DNA of 64,000 bases from Priestia aryabhattai B8W22 (GCF_000956595.1 NZ_JYOO01000019.1:1-64000); one strand, 5' to 3'; positions 24,226-33,533 are shown, counted from the first letter of the stretch. A program made the numbers and translations. Notes: generated from the sequence alone by a model not told the origin.

Positions 24226-25242
24226 TTATTGATGAGCTAGAATTTGATCAATCAAGCCATATTCTTTTGCTTCATCCGCTGTAAAGAATGTATCTCGATC
24301 AGTGTCTTTTTTAATTGTTGAAAGCGATTGTCCTGTTCGTTCAGACAGAAGTTCATTTAGGTGGTCTTTTAACCGCAAAATACGCTTTGCTCGAATCTCA
24401 ATTTCAGCAGCTTGCCCTTTTGCTCCTCCTAGCGGCTGATGAATCATCACTTCGCTATTAGGAAGAGCAAAACGTTTCCCTTTTTGACCGCCCGCTAGTA
24501 AAAATGAACCCATAGATGCTGCTAGCCCTAGACACAATGTGCTTACATCTGCACGTATAAGCTGCATCGTATCAAAAATAGCCATGCCAGCTGTAATAGA
24601 TCCTCCCGGTGAATTAATATAAATGCTGATATCTTTTTCTGGGTTTTCTGCATCTAAAAATAAAAGCTGTGCGATAATGCTAGTAGCCACTTCATCCGTA
24701 ACTTCACCTGTGAGCATAATCACTCGGTCGAGCAACAGCCTTGAATAAATATCATAGGCACGCTCTCCCTTGCTTGTTTGTTCCACTACATATGGAGTTA
24801 AGTTCATGTGACCGCCTCTTTCCCCTGAATTAGTACGAGCAAATTTTTTCACTTTTGCACTGATTTCATGATTTAAAAATGAATCCCCTATCAAATCTTC
24901 ATCCGTAAATTTAATCATTAGAGAATGACTTTCTTGCTGCATATGCAGGCTTTCATCGCGGTAAGTCACAGCAACTGCAATCTCTGCCTGTGGATATAAA
25001 ACGCCCTCTTCCGTGTAGAGCTCTATTAATAGAGGTTCATCGTCGATATGTTTTACTTCGATTTGCCCCTGTTTGTTTTCCCGGTATCCATTTAAGTTTG
25101 TCGTTTTAAACAGACCTTTGGGCAGCTGAATATCAATCGTGATGTTTGTTACTTTTACTTGCGAACGTTCAAATGCAATACAAAGGTGGTTCATTCCTTC
25201 TTCTTTTTCCATCACTGACTTTGCTAAGGCTAATTTAATCAT
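24226..25242 (-). CDS. clpP: ClpP-family serine protease with an N-terminal extra domain
   Basis: The C-terminal 193 residues (Met at nt 24807) are a complete ClpP peptidase with Ser98 (GLAASMG), His123 (VMIHQPLGG) and Asp172 (DTDRDTF) in canonical numbering. Ahead of it, in the same frame, are 145 extra residues, beta-rich and without a recognised fold ([30 protein letters not shown]). The full frame overlaps the upstream MerR stop by 8 nt and has AAAGGAT before its ATG. The internal Met has GAAAGAGG upstream, so a free ClpP could also be made. This is an additional ClpP, probably not the housekeeping one. Confidence 0.85.
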   Translation of the reverse strand: MIKLALAKSVMEKEEGMNHLCIAFERSQVKVTNITIDIQLPKGLFKTTNLNGYRENKQGQIEVKHIDDEPLLIELYTEEGVLYPQAEIAVAVTYRDESLHMQQESHSLMIKFTDEDLIGDSFLNHEISAKVKKFARTNSGERGGHMNLTPYVVEQTSKGERAYDIYSRLLLDRVIMLTGEVTDEVATSIIAQLLFLDAENPEKDISIYINSPGGSITAGMAIFDTMQLIRADVSTLCLGLAASMGSFLLAGGQKGKRFALPNSEVMIHQPLGGAKGQAAEIEIRAKRILRLKDHLNELLSERTGQSLSTIKKDTDRDTFFTADEAKEYGLIDQILAHQ

Positions 25243-25657
25243 GCGATGAATGATCCTTTAAAATCTGAGTAACAGACTCAATCACTTTTTGCCGTACGTC
25301 CGCTGATAAATTTCGGTTCATAGCGACAAATACATCTTCATTCACTTGATGCATTTCTTGATTTTGAATTTGTTTACTTTGGTAAAGAGGAAGCTGCGCA
25401 CCGATGTTTTTTACTTCTTCATCACTTATTGAACGCAACGTTTCTTGAATGGAAGCTAATGACTCCCCTGCTTTTGATAATGTTAAAACAGCTCGAAAGT
25501 AGTGAACGTGCTGATCTGTATACACGCGTTTATTCCCTGCTAGCACTAGCGGAGGAACAATTTCTATTTGTGTGTAATATCGTACCGTACGCAGGTTCAA
25601 GTCCGCACCTTCATTATTTAATAACTCCGTAATTTGCTTGCCTGTATATGTATTCAA
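25235..25657 (-). CDS. MerR-type regulator of the ClpP-fusion operon
   Basis: A 140-residue protein with an N-terminal MerR winged helix (about 1-70): [27 protein letters not shown], and [15 protein letters not shown]. The C-terminal helices (75-140) have no cysteine cluster, so the ligand is unknown. I chose the TTG at 25657 because GAGGTGG lies 5 nt upstream; the GTG at 25666 overlaps that site. It is the first gene of the operon and probably autoregulates it through the palindrome downstream of the -10. Confidence 0.8.
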   Translation of the reverse strand: MNTYTGKQITELLNNEGADLNLRTVRYYTQIEIVPPLVLAGNKRVYTDQHVHYFRAVLTLSKAGESLASIQETLRSISDEEVKNIGAQLPLYQSKQIQNQEMHQVNEDVFVAMNRNLSADVRQKVIESVTQILKDHSSHD

Positions 25658-25678
25658 ACAATCCACCTCTTGTTAGTT

Positions 25679-25728
25679 ACAGTTAACTGTTACACTGTCA
25701 TTATACTGTAAAGGTTTCATTTTTACAA
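25679..25728 (-). promoter_or_regulatory. Promoter and operator of the merR-clpP-like operon
   Basis: On the minus strand, TTGTAA (25723-25728), 17 bases, TATAAT (25700-25705), followed by the perfect 12-base palindrome ACAGTTAACTGT (25679-25690) over the expected transcription start. ACTGT is repeated nearby. Confidence 0.65.
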
Positions 25729-25783
25729 TTAAAACCATGGTAAATTTTAGATGAAACAGCTAACCATGTAAAAAGAACGAAAC

Positions 25784-25814
25784 AAAGAGCCCAGATCATA
25801 TATCCGGGCTCTTT
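25784..25814. terminator. Orphan hairpin between divergent genes
   Basis: AAAGAGCCC / GGGCTCTTT arms. It lies upstream of both flanking genes, so it ends no visible gene. Confidence 0.6.
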
Positions 25815-25906
25815 AGTAAGCAAAAAAACAACTGTGTATATTTCAAACTATTTCTCCTGATACTTCTCGTGCTACACTTTAGTTATCTTAAAAAAGGAGA
25901 GAACAT

Positions 25907-26349
25907 ATGATGGGGAATCCACGTATAGATTGCTTAGGGTGTCGATTAGCAAATAACCAAGAAAAATCGCATATGATATTTGAAGATTCGTTTGTGACGT
26001 GCCTATTAGATCATAAGCCATTTAACGAAGGCCACCTCTTAATTCTTCCTAAAACACATATAGTGGAAATCGACGAATTTGATACTGAACAATACTGGCC
26101 GTGATGAATGCAGCGAAGCTAATGACAAGAGCAGTGAAGACACTCTTTGTTCCAGACGGAGTTACTCTCCCTCAAAACGGAGGAATGTTTAACGAGTTAA
26201 CTCATTTTCACATGCACATCGTTCCACGCTACCAACAGGAATGTTTCGGAGATTTTTATACGCAAATTCCCCAGTTTGCTGAAAAAGATGACGTCTTGGC
26301 TGCAACAGCTTAGAAAATGCGACGCGTCATTCAGCAAATGTCTTTATAA
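25907..26349 (+). pseudogene. HIT-family hydrolase, disrupted by a frameshift and a nonsense codon
   Basis: A histidine-triad nucleotide-binding hydrolase split into two frames. The first (25907-26104) has DCLGCRLAN and FNEGHLLILPKTH and stops after EQYWP. The second frame resumes at about 26100 with VMNAAKLMTRAV and the triad HFHMHIVPRY. One missing base near nt 26098 (TGGCC for TGGGCC) would join them. The second part then meets TAG at 26311, after which KMRRVIQQMSL continues in frame to TAA at 26347. The active-site histidines survive, but the protein is unlikely to be made intact. The AAAAGGAGAG site is intact. Confidence 0.8.
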
Positions 26350-26383
26350 AAAAACGGCTTCCTTATGGAAGCCGTTCTTTTTA
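26349..26383. terminator. Bidirectional terminator, HIT remnant/aspA
   Basis: AACGGCTTCC / GGAAGCCGTT stem with T-runs. Confidence 0.9.
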
Positions 26384-27811
26384 CTGACGATCAAACAATG
26401 AACTTCCTGCAATACCAGGGTTCGTCATTTCAAATGGATTTAAAATAAGATCCAGTTCTTCTTCTGTTAGCACATCGTATTGAAGGCAAAGCTCACGAAT
26501 TGGTTTTCCTGTTAAAATCGCTTCACGCGCAATACGTGATACGACTTCATAGCCTAAGTGAGGGTTAACAGCTGTAATAATTCCTACGCTTTTTTCTACA
26601 TATTCTTTCATGCGCGTTTCATTTGCTTCAATTCCTGCTAAACAGTGATCTGTAAAGCTTCTGAAACCGTTGTTCATGATGCTGATCGATTGAAGCAAGT
26701 TAAATACAAGCACAGGTTCCATTACGTTAAGCTCCATCTGACCTGCTTCTGAAGCAAGAGAGATTGTTTGGTCATTTCCCATTACTTGAAACGCAATTTG
26801 ATTGATTAATTCAGCCATAACCGGATTTACTTTTCCTGGCATGATTGAAGAACCAGGCTGACGAGCAGGAAGGCTAATTTCACCTAGACCTGCACGAGGT
26901 CCAGATGCCATTAAACGCAGGTCGTTGGCGATTTTAGACATATTCGTCATACAGATTTTAAGAGCTGCAGATACTTCTGTATAAGCATCTGTATTTTGAG
27001 TAGCGTCCACTAAATGCTCTGCATGCACAAGCGGCAGCCCGCTGATATCGGCTAAGTGTTTGACTACATTTTCAATATAGCGAGGATCTGCATTTAAGCC
27101 TGTTCCAACAGCCGTCGCTCCCATATTTACTTCATGCAAGTGGTCACGCGTCGCGCTGATACGCTTAATGTCGCGCGCTAACACGCGGCTGTATGCTTCA
27201 AACTCTTGACCAAGACGAACGGGCACAGCATCTTGAAGGTGCGTACGGCCCATTTTAATCACGTGATCAAATTCTTGCGCTTTTCGTTTAAATACATCAT
27301 GCATATCATTCATTGTAACAAGAAGTTTATTTAATAAGTTCAGCGTTGAAATATGGATAGCTGTTGGAAATACATCATTTGTTGACTGAGACATATTCAC
27401 ATGGCTGTTAGGACTTAATTTTCCATATTCACCTTTAGTGTTTCCCATAATTTCAAGAGCACGGTTTGCAATCACTTCATTTGCGTTCATATTCATTGAT
27501 GTCCCCGCTCCGCCTTGAATAGGATCCACAATAAAATATTCATGCCACTGACCTGCTAAAATTTCATCAGCTGCTTGCACCACGGCATTTCCAATACCTT
27601 CATATAAGCGCTTTGTGTCCATATTCGCAAGCGCTGCCGCTTTTTTTACGATAGCAAGCGCTTTAATCATTTCTTCATGTACTTTATAACCCGTAATCGG
27701 AAAATTTTCTACGGCACGTGCGGTTTGTACACCGTAGTATACGTCTGCTGGAATTTGTTTTTCTCCTAGAAAATCAGCTTCTGTACGATATCCTGCTGTT
27801 TCTTGTTTCAT
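26381..27811 (-). CDS. ansB: Aspartate ammonia-lyase (aspartase)
   Basis: Deaminates L-aspartate to fumarate and ammonia. The 476 residues belong to the fumarase/aspartase superfamily, with GSSIMPGKVNP (about 316-326, the SS-loop with the catalytic Ser), TGHTHLQDA-like MGRTHLQDAVP (about 188-198) and SQSTNDVFPT (about 137-146). It follows the asparaginase gene by 20 nt. In B. subtilis the same pair is ansA-ansB, which converts asparagine to fumarate and two ammonia. Confidence 0.95.
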   Translation of the reverse strand: MKQETAGYRTEADFLGEKQIPADVYYGVQTARAVENFPITGYKVHEEMIKALAIVKKAAALANMDTKRLYEGIGNAVVQAADEILAGQWHEYFIVDPIQGGAGTSMNMNANEVIANRALEIMGNTKGEYGKLSPNSHVNMSQSTNDVFPTAIHISTLNLLNKLLVTMNDMHDVFKRKAQEFDHVIKMGRTHLQDAVPVRLGQEFEAYSRVLARDIKRISATRDHLHEVNMGATAVGTGLNADPRYIENVVKHLADISGLPLVHAEHLVDATQNTDAYTEVSAALKICMTNMSKIANDLRLMASGPRAGLGEISLPARQPGSSIMPGKVNPVMAELINQIAFQVMGNDQTISLASEAGQMELNVMEPVLVFNLLQSISIMNNGFRSFTDHCLAGIEANETRMKEYVEKSVGIITAVNPHLGYEVVSRIAREAILTGKPIRELCLQYDVLTEEELDLILNPFEMTNPGIAGSSLFDRQ

Positions 27812-27831
27812 AGCTGTACCTGCTTTCTTTT

Positions 27832-28815
27832 TTAATTAATATCTTCTGCAATCGACGTTTCCATCATCTTTTTAACTTGGTGAGGGTCTTTCGTTTGTCC
27901 GAGCACCCACATTAATTTAGGAACAATGGCTTCGGTGTTCATGTTTTTTGAGCGAACGACGCTGTCATGATTAATCATTCGGCCTACTTCATAAATGCCC
28001 ATGTCTTCTCCTTCTTCAAGACACTGAGTCGTAATGACAACGGATACACCGTGGTTTGTCAATTCAACAAGCTTGGCTAAAATATTGCGAACTTGAAATG
28101 GAATTCCTCCACTTCCATAGCTTTCAACAACAACGCCTTGATATACATCTTTTAATCCATCAAAAAATTCAGGTTTAATGCCAGGAAACAGTTTGACAAC
28201 TGCTACATCCGTACAAAGAGATGTATTAACCGTTAACTCTTCTTTACTAGAGCGAATGGATTTTGTATATTCCACCGTATTATCATGGATAGACGCCACG
28301 TATGGATAGTTAATGCTTTCAAATGCATCATAACTTTTTGTACGAAGCTTAATTGCTCTTGTGCCTTGAATCACACGACCGTCAAAGACTACATAGACTC
28401 CGCCTGTTTCTTCACATGCAAAACGAATCGCATCTGCAATATTGCGCTTCGCGTCCGTTTTACTAAAAGAAATAGGAATTTGAGATCCTGTAATCGCAAT
28501 TGGTTTTTTAGAATGCTGAAGCATGTAAGAAAGAGCAGCCGATGTGTAGGCCATTGTATCTGTTCCGTGAGTAATAACAAAACCATCGTATTCATTATAA
28601 TGCTCTTCAATCGCTTTTGCCATCTCTATCCAACATTCAGGCTGCATATTTGTACTATCAAGATTCATAAGAGATTTGCTGTCAATTTGACAATGTTCAT
28701 TTAAATCAGGTATGTAGCTTAGTAATTGATCTGGCTCCATTCCAGGAACGAGTCCATTTTCACCTTCAAGTGAAGCGACCGTTCCGCCAGTTGATAACAA
28801 TAATAGTTTTTTCAA
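27832..28815 (-). CDS. ansA: L-asparaginase (type I, AnsA)
   Basis: Hydrolyses L-asparagine to aspartate and ammonia. 327 residues. The nucleophile Thr is in [12 protein letters not shown] (about 5-16), and the second catalytic Thr in [12 protein letters not shown] (about 83-94). I chose TTG at 28815 since AAAGGGG lies nine bases upstream and MKKLLxLxTGG is the family start; the ATG at 28824 touches that site. It is the first gene of the ansAB operon, divergent from ansR. The downstream gene uses its product. Confidence 0.95.
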   Translation of the reverse strand: MKKLLLLSTGGTVASLEGENGLVPGMEPDQLLSYIPDLNEHCQIDSKSLMNLDSTNMQPECWIEMAKAIEEHYNEYDGFVITHGTDTMAYTSAALSYMLQHSKKPIAITGSQIPISFSKTDAKRNIADAIRFACEETGGVYVVFDGRVIQGTRAIKLRTKSYDAFESINYPYVASIHDNTVEYTKSIRSSKEELTVNTSLCTDVAVVKLFPGIKPEFFDGLKDVYQGVVVESYGSGGIPFQVRNILAKLVELTNHGVSVVITTQCLEEGEDMGIYEVGRMINHDSVVRSKNMNTEAIVPKLMWVLGQTKDPHQVKKMMETSIAEDIN

Positions 28816-28881
28816 AACCGACATCCCCTTTGCTTAATTTCTGTAAAAAAACCTGACAATCTATCAAATAAATTATATTCA

Positions 28882-28955
28882 TTTCGCGTACTTCACCTGT
28901 AATTATAGTAACCCGAATTCAATAAATCAAGAGAAAAATTATTCGTTTCGCGTAC
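28882..28955. promoter_or_regulatory. Candidate AnsR operators
   Basis: TTTCGCGTAC occurs at 28882-28891 and 28946-28955, 64 bp apart (about six helical turns). The first copy lies just upstream of a TATAAT -10 for ansA on the minus strand, within its promoter spacer. The second lies just before the promoter of ansR (TATAAT at about 28975). The placement fits AnsR repression of both genes. Confidence 0.6.
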
Positions 28956-29082
28956 ACTTTTCTCTACAGCAATGATATAATGAATAAAAATGTAAATTAG
29001 CTCACGGTTTGATTACAAAGATCTGCGCGCGAGCTGAATGCCTCGGTTTTTTACATACTACACCTACAAAGGAGCGTCATGA

Positions 29083-29439
29083 ATGTTAAGCAGATTAGCT
29101 CAACTCAGGAAAGAAAAAAAATGGTCTCTTCAATATACAGCTGACCAGCTTGAAATTGCTAAAAGCACCTACGCAGGATACGAATCTGGCTATCGTCGTC
29201 CTTCTCTTGAAGCACTCGTTACAATCGCAGAACTATTTGATACATCAACAGACTACTTGCTAGGTAAGGAAAAGGAACCTCATTCTCCTTCAGATGCACC
29301 CATCGAATTAACATCGCCTCAAACTCATAGAATTACGGTCGACGGTGCGGAACTGTCTCAAGAAGAAATTCAGCAGCTGACGGCCTTTATTCGTGCTAAA
29401 AGACAAATTGAAAAAGAAACTGCACCTTCTTCAATGTAA
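29083..29439 (+). CDS. ansR: XRE-family repressor (AnsR-like)
   Basis: A 118-residue protein with an N-terminal Cro/CI helix-turn-helix (about 4-60: LAQLRKEKKWSLQYTADQLEIAKSTYAGYESGYRRP) and the typical TSTDYLLG end. The short C-terminal tail (ELSQEEIQQLTAFIRAKR) has no known ligand-binding fold. It is divergent from ansA, as in B. subtilis, where AnsR represses ansAB and aspartate relieves repression. AAAGGAG is 7-8 nt before the ATG. Confidence 0.9.
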   Translation: MLSRLAQLRKEKKWSLQYTADQLEIAKSTYAGYESGYRRPSLEALVTIAELFDTSTDYLLGKEKEPHSPSDAPIELTSPQTHRITVDGAELSQEEIQQLTAFIRAKRQIEKETAPSSM

Positions 29440-29440
29440 A

Positions 29441-29471
29441 GAAGATTAGAAGCAGGTTGCTTCTAATCTTC
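29441..29471. terminator. Perfect 13-bp hairpin between ansR and the next gene
   Basis: GAAGATTAGAAGC and its exact complement with a 5-base loop, between convergent genes. The T-run is short, so termination would be weak. Confidence 0.55.
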
Positions 29472-29855
29472 TAGCTGCATTTCTAAATAGCCTACTACTT
29501 CTTTTGTTATTTCCTCTTCTGTTTCTTCCATCAGCTCTCCGGTTATCTTGCTGCCTGGGAGCTTCTTCGAAGAACGAATGCCCAAAAACGTGCGTACACA
29601 GTGCCAGATAGGAATAAAAAGACCATCTAAAAACTCATCTTTTTCTAAAATACCCACTTGAATAGTAGCGTGATAACCAGGATGAAAAGGATTTTCCCCT
29701 TCACGGATCACATTTATAGAAAGCTGCACCCCTTTCTTTTTAAAAGCTTCTTTATATTGTTCATATATGGATATGAGACGTTCTTGCATAGACTTTTCAA
29801 CCGTATGTATATGTTGTTCTAACTGCGGCGTAAACTGTTTTGCTGTGTATTCCAT
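29463..29855 (-). CDS. Hypothetical protein, 130 aa
   Basis: Soluble protein with a helical, charged N-terminus (about 1-45, likely coiled coil), a middle beta region (SINVIREGENPFHPGYHATIQVGIL), then a hydrophobic LFIPIWHCVRTFLGI and an acidic helical tail (EETEEEITKEVVGYLEMQLED). GAGGGAGA precedes the ATG. No family recognised. It converges with ansR, and a functional link is not evident. Confidence 0.6.
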   Translation of the reverse strand: MEYTAKQFTPQLEQHIHTVEKSMQERLISIYEQYKEAFKKKGVQLSINVIREGENPFHPGYHATIQVGILEKDEFLDGLFIPIWHCVRTFLGIRSSKKLPGSKITGELMEETEEEITKEVVGYLEMQLED

Positions 29856-29944
29856 CTATCTCCCTCTTCCTTCGGTTCCCTATCTGTTATTTTAGCGACT
29901 TTCATTTTATTGTATCATAAGAAAAGCGTTCGTCTGTCTAGCAG

Positions 29945-29977
29945 AAAACCCCGCTTTTTTATAGAAAAGCGGGGTTC
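29945..29977 (-). terminator. Intrinsic terminator of the small zinc-finger gene
   Basis: AACCCCGCTTTT / AAAAGCGGGGTT hairpin on the minus strand. Confidence 0.85.
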
Positions 29978-30001
29978 ATACATACCTTTATTAGCAATAG
30001 C

Positions 30002-30172
30002 CTACATTGCTTTATCTTGTTTAGAAGATGATTTTAATTTCTTATTTTTAGTTGGATCTGGCTCATTAGAAGACATGATGATGTTTCCTTCGCCGTTGCA
30101 CACTTTGCACTTTATAAATCCAAATTTCTTACCGGCTCCTTGGCATTGTGGACAAACATATCGAATTGGCAT
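30002..30172 (-). CDS. Small DnaJ-type zinc-finger protein, 56 aa
   Basis: Two CxxCxGxG motifs, CPQCQGAG (about 7-14) and CKVCNGEG (about 22-29), as in one half of the DnaJ cysteine-rich domain, can bind one zinc. A Lys/Ser-rich tail follows. ATG at 30172 has GGAAGG upstream; the longer frame to 30301 has no site. The role is unknown; zinc binding is inferred from the motif. Confidence 0.75.
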   Translation of the reverse strand: MPIRYVCPQCQGAGKKFGFIKCKVCNGEGNIIMSSNEPDPTKNKKLKSSSKQDKAM

Positions 30173-30458
30173 AAACTGTACCTTCCTTTTTTCTAATTTA
30201 TACCTGCGCCTTGAAAGCGCCTGTGGTGAGTTTATAGTTTCATTATAAATTGTACAATCCACCCTATCAAGACGTGCCAAATTGCACATCTTTAATGGCA
30301 AAAAATCCTTCCTTTCTAAAATTCACCTAAAAAATGAGTCAATAGGCAGGAGAATCTCTATTGTTGTTAAAAGGCAATACGTCAGAGGAAGTTTCTTATT
30401 GGATATAATTAGCGAATCGCCGCGCTAAAAATTTTACTCTTTTTCGTGAAGCTAAAGG

Positions 30459-31949
30459 TTAAACAACCGTTTTGTCTCGAATTTCTTTTGAAATAGTTAC
30501 GTCTCTCCAAAGCTGTTCGTATTTATAGCCCGTTAAACTTTCACAAACCGCTTTCGCTTCAGGAGTAACGGCCGTCGCCCGGCCGCCCTTTTTTCTTCTG
30601 TCAATTTCAGCTAATAAAATTTTGTGATTTTTCGGACTTATTTTGAACCATATGGTTGCTATAATTCCCATGAGAATCAAAATAGCAGGTACAACCATGA
30701 ACAGCTTTTGTAAGCCGGCTAGAGTAGACGCTGACTGCTCGGCATTTGGTACATAGCCAATATTCTTTAAGGCAACGCCTACAAGAAAAATCGCAAGCGC
30801 CTGAGACGATTTTCGAATAAATGACATCAGCCCTGCATACACGCCTTCTCTTCTTTTTGTCGTAATCATCTCATCTACATCTGATACAAACGGCAGTACA
30901 TTCCATGGAATCATGATCGCTCCCGAATGACCGCTTCCTAAAAAAAATGCCGCTAAGTAAATAAGAACTAAAGAGCTATCTTTTGTTAGGAAACTGAATA
31001 AAATAATGCCCGTTCCCCAAATGACCATGCTGAAGTTATAGGTTAATTTATTTCCTAACTTAATGGCTATGTACGTAACAAGAGGAATAAATAGCACTTG
31101 TGTAATTTGCACAAAGCTCAGGGTATCTGCATAGATAACTTCGCGCAGCATGTAATAGGCAATAAAATAAAAGAAAAGAGCATTAAACACATCCATTGCA
31201 ATGTAAGATGCTAAATACATGGCAAGATACACGTTAAACGACTTGTTTTTAAATGCACTTCCAAAACTGATAAACAGCTGCTTAAATTCTAACCAAAATC
31301 CGTTTTTCTTTTTTCGTTCCACTACTTCTCCGCTATCCCATGTTCCTTTGTAAACAAAAATCCAGGGAAGAGCAAAAAGAAGACCAAAGATAATGCCCAT
31401 GATTAAATACCCTTGTCCACCTGGAAATGCATCAATGATTCGTTTCGGGAAAAAAGCACCTAAAAATGAAGCGCCTTGTGAAAAGACCATGCGTATTCCC
31501 GTCATTTTTGAACGAATACTATAATCTGTCGTCATTTCTGCTGCTAGCGTGTTGTAAGGGACCATTACCATACCAAACGCCGTATTAAATAAAAGATAGG
31601 CTGAAATAAAATAGGTGTATTTAAACATATGCGAGCCTTCAATAGGAATCCACAGCATACTGAACGTGATGGCAACTGGAATGATTCCAAAAAGAAAAAA
31701 GACTCTTCTTCGTCCTTTTTTTGTCTGAAGATGATCAGATATATACCCAATGGTTGGATCTAATAAAGCATCCCACACTTTTCCAAGAGCTACAATCGTT
31801 CCTGCTTCTACAGGAGAAAGCCCGACTACATCCGTTAAAAACACCATAAACAATGTGCCGATAATAAAAAAGGATCCTCCCCCAAACAAATCCCCAAATC
31901 CATACGCTACCATATTACGAAAGCGCACTTGTTTTGTTTTCCCTTGCAT
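30459..31949 (-). CDS. GPH-family (glycoside-pentoside-hexuronide) cation symporter-like protein
   Basis: A 496-residue protein with about 12 membrane segments. The first block, AYGFGDLFGGGSFFIIGTLF, and the WDALLDPTIGYISDH segment (about 60-74) are typical of the GPH:cation symporter group within the MFS. The hydrophilic tail (about 455-496) is short. GGGGGAGGG precedes the ATG. No sugar-catabolic genes are adjacent, so the substrate is unknown. Confidence 0.85.
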   Translation of the reverse strand: MQGKTKQVRFRNMVAYGFGDLFGGGSFFIIGTLFMVFLTDVVGLSPVEAGTIVALGKVWDALLDPTIGYISDHLQTKKGRRRVFFLFGIIPVAITFSMLWIPIEGSHMFKYTYFISAYLLFNTAFGMVMVPYNTLAAEMTTDYSIRSKMTGIRMVFSQGASFLGAFFPKRIIDAFPGGQGYLIMGIIFGLLFALPWIFVYKGTWDSGEVVERKKKNGFWLEFKQLFISFGSAFKNKSFNVYLAMYLASYIAMDVFNALFFYFIAYYMLREVIYADTLSFVQITQVLFIPLVTYIAIKLGNKLTYNFSMVIWGTGIILFSFLTKDSSLVLIYLAAFFLGSGHSGAIMIPWNVLPFVSDVDEMITTKRREGVYAGLMSFIRKSSQALAIFLVGVALKNIGYVPNAEQSASTLAGLQKLFMVVPAILILMGIIATIWFKISPKNHKILLAEIDRRKKGGRATAVTPEAKAVCESLTGYKYEQLWRDVTISKEIRDKTVV

Positions 31950-32135
31950 ATGCAGCCCTCCCCCTTAAGTAAGTAAACCAGCTTCTTTTGTTATTCACTT
32001 TTTTCTATTTTACTAAACTATCCCTTGAAAAATAAGGAATATGTCATCTGTTCTGCTCAAAAAATAAGATGCTTTCTAATTATATAAGCAGAAAAACAGC
32101 TGGGTAAACCGTTCTTCTTTATACCCTATTATAAG

Positions 32136-32163
32136 TTGACTTTTTGTTCACAGCTGTTATAAT
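32136..32163 (+). promoter_or_regulatory. Sigma-A promoter of the ArsR-type gene
   Basis: TTGACT (32136-32141), 16 bases, TATAAT (32158-32163). Good hexamers at near-ideal spacing, upstream of the regulator. Confidence 0.7.
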
Positions 32164-32223
32164 TCAACCCATCGCCGATTATTTAGCTATAAAATGTAAA
32201 CTTGAACATTTGACATCTGAGCT

Positions 32224-32559
32224 GTGACGAATAAAATAATAAGTATGAAACCTATTGATATCTTTAAAGCATTATCTAATGAAACTCGATTAAATATATT
32301 AGAGTGGTTAAAAGAACCTGAAAAGCATTTTAAAGACAAACAAGCACATTTGCCTAAGGAGGTCAGCAGCAGAGGCGGTGTTTGCGTGGGAGATATTCAG
32401 GAAAAAGCTCAGCTGTCTCAGTCCACTGTGTCCAGCTATCTTTCCATGATGCAAAAAGCAGGTTTGTTAGAGTCAATTCGGCACGGTCAATGGACATACT
32501 ATCGCCGAAATGAAGAAACGCTTCAAGAGCTTTCTTCATTCTTACGAAAAAAACTTTAA
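32224..32559 (+). CDS. ArsR-family winged-helix regulator
   Basis: A 111-residue ArsR/SmtB-fold protein: DIFKALSNETRLNILEWL (about 11-28) and the recognition helix region QLSQSTVSSYLSMMQKAGLL (about 64-83). There is no CxC metal site; a single Cys is in GGVCVGD. The start is uncertain: GTG at 32224 or ATG at 32245, and neither has a strong ribosome binding site. It precedes two transporter genes by about 70 nt and probably controls them. Confidence 0.85.
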   Translation: MTNKIISMKPIDIFKALSNETRLNILEWLKEPEKHFKDKQAHLPKEVSSRGGVCVGDIQEKAQLSQSTVSSYLSMMQKAGLLESIRHGQWTYYRRNEETLQELSSFLRKKL

Positions 32560-32629
32560 CGAGTTTTTTTCACTTATTATATCTATTTTTCTAGATATAC
32601 AAATATAAAGAAATATCGGAGTGATAAAC

Positions 32630-33058
32630 GTGAAGTTGTTGGTTTATTTAGTTGCGGTTCTAGGCGGCGCTGCTTTAAGTATGGAAGGCGCCATTGCCGG
32701 AGAACTTGGAAAAACAGTTGGAAAACTCGAAAGCAGTTATTATATTTTTGTCATGGGAACACTCATTTTAGGTCTGACCACCCTATTTGCTGGAAAAGGA
32801 AATTTACCTTACGTCTTAAAAGCGCCTAAGTGGAATTTAACCGGAGGTTTTTTAGGTACGGTTTATTTAACGATTCTAGTAATTAGTATCCCCTTTATCG
32901 GAATTGGTGTTTCAATGGTTGCGGTTATTGTGGGCCAAATGATTACAAGTATGATCATTGAGCATTTTGGTTGGCTTGGCAGCAGCAAAATTAAAATTAA
33001 CAAAGAACGCGTAATGGCTATTGTATGTATGGGAATTGCGCTTGTACTTATTTTCTAG
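32630..33058 (+). CDS. DMT-family (YdcZ/DUF606) small transporter, first half-unit
   Basis: A 142-residue protein with five hydrophobic segments of the YdcZ (DUF606) group in the drug/metabolite transporter superfamily. GTG at 32630 has TCGGAG upstream. The next gene encodes a homologous protein 12 nt downstream, suggesting a heterodimer, as in paired small DMT transporters. The substrate is unknown. HFGWLGS near the C-terminus is shared with the second unit. Confidence 0.82.
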   Translation: MKLLVYLVAVLGGAALSMEGAIAGELGKTVGKLESSYYIFVMGTLILGLTTLFAGKGNLPYVLKAPKWNLTGGFLGTVYLTILVISIPFIGIGVSMVAVIVGQMITSMIIEHFGWLGSSKIKINKERVMAIVCMGIALVLIF

Positions 33059-33070
33059 GAGGGTTTTATA

Positions 33071-33523
33071 ATGAGTTTATTAATGGTGATACTTACCTTA
33101 ATAGGAGGATTAACGCTAAGCGCTCAGTCTTCTATTAACGGTACACTAAGTAAAAAAACAGGTACGTTTGAAACAGCTTTTTTAACCTTTGCAACAGGTG
33201 CCATGATTTTAACGATTGTTGTTGTCTTCTTTGGACAAGGAAACATTCTCTCTGTTTTCGATGTCCCTAAATGGCAGCTTACCTGTGCTTTATTCGGAGC
33301 ATCTTATTTATTTCTAACCGTTTTAGCTGTTCCTAAAATTGGCGTAACAGCAGCTAATATTTCAACTGTTATCGGTCAGTTATTTGCAAGTATGATTATC
33401 GACCATTTTGGCTGGTTTGGAAGCAAGGAAGTCCCCTTTGATCTATCACGCTGGATTGGTGTAGCATTTATGTTATTAGCTCTTTATTTTATTTTTAAAG
33501 GCAATAAGAAAACAGCAGCATAA
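33071..33523 (+). CDS. DMT-family (YdcZ/DUF606) small transporter, second half-unit
   Basis: A 150-residue homologue of the preceding protein, with five hydrophobic segments, the same GG-rich N-terminus (LIGGLTLSAQSSINGTLSKKTG) and the DHFGWFGS block. GGAGGG precedes the ATG. Presumed partner of the 142-residue protein, under the ArsR-type regulator. Confidence 0.82.
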   Translation: MSLLMVILTLIGGLTLSAQSSINGTLSKKTGTFETAFLTFATGAMILTIVVVFFGQGNILSVFDVPKWQLTCALFGASYLFLTVLAVPKIGVTAANISTVIGQLFASMIIDHFGWFGSKEVPFDLSRWIGVAFMLLALYFIFKGNKKTAA

Positions 33524-33533
33524 AACGATCATG

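Noticed and set aside
28285-28704. 139-codon frame antisense to ansA
   Set aside because: Shadow frame; the sense strand encodes a textbook asparaginase.
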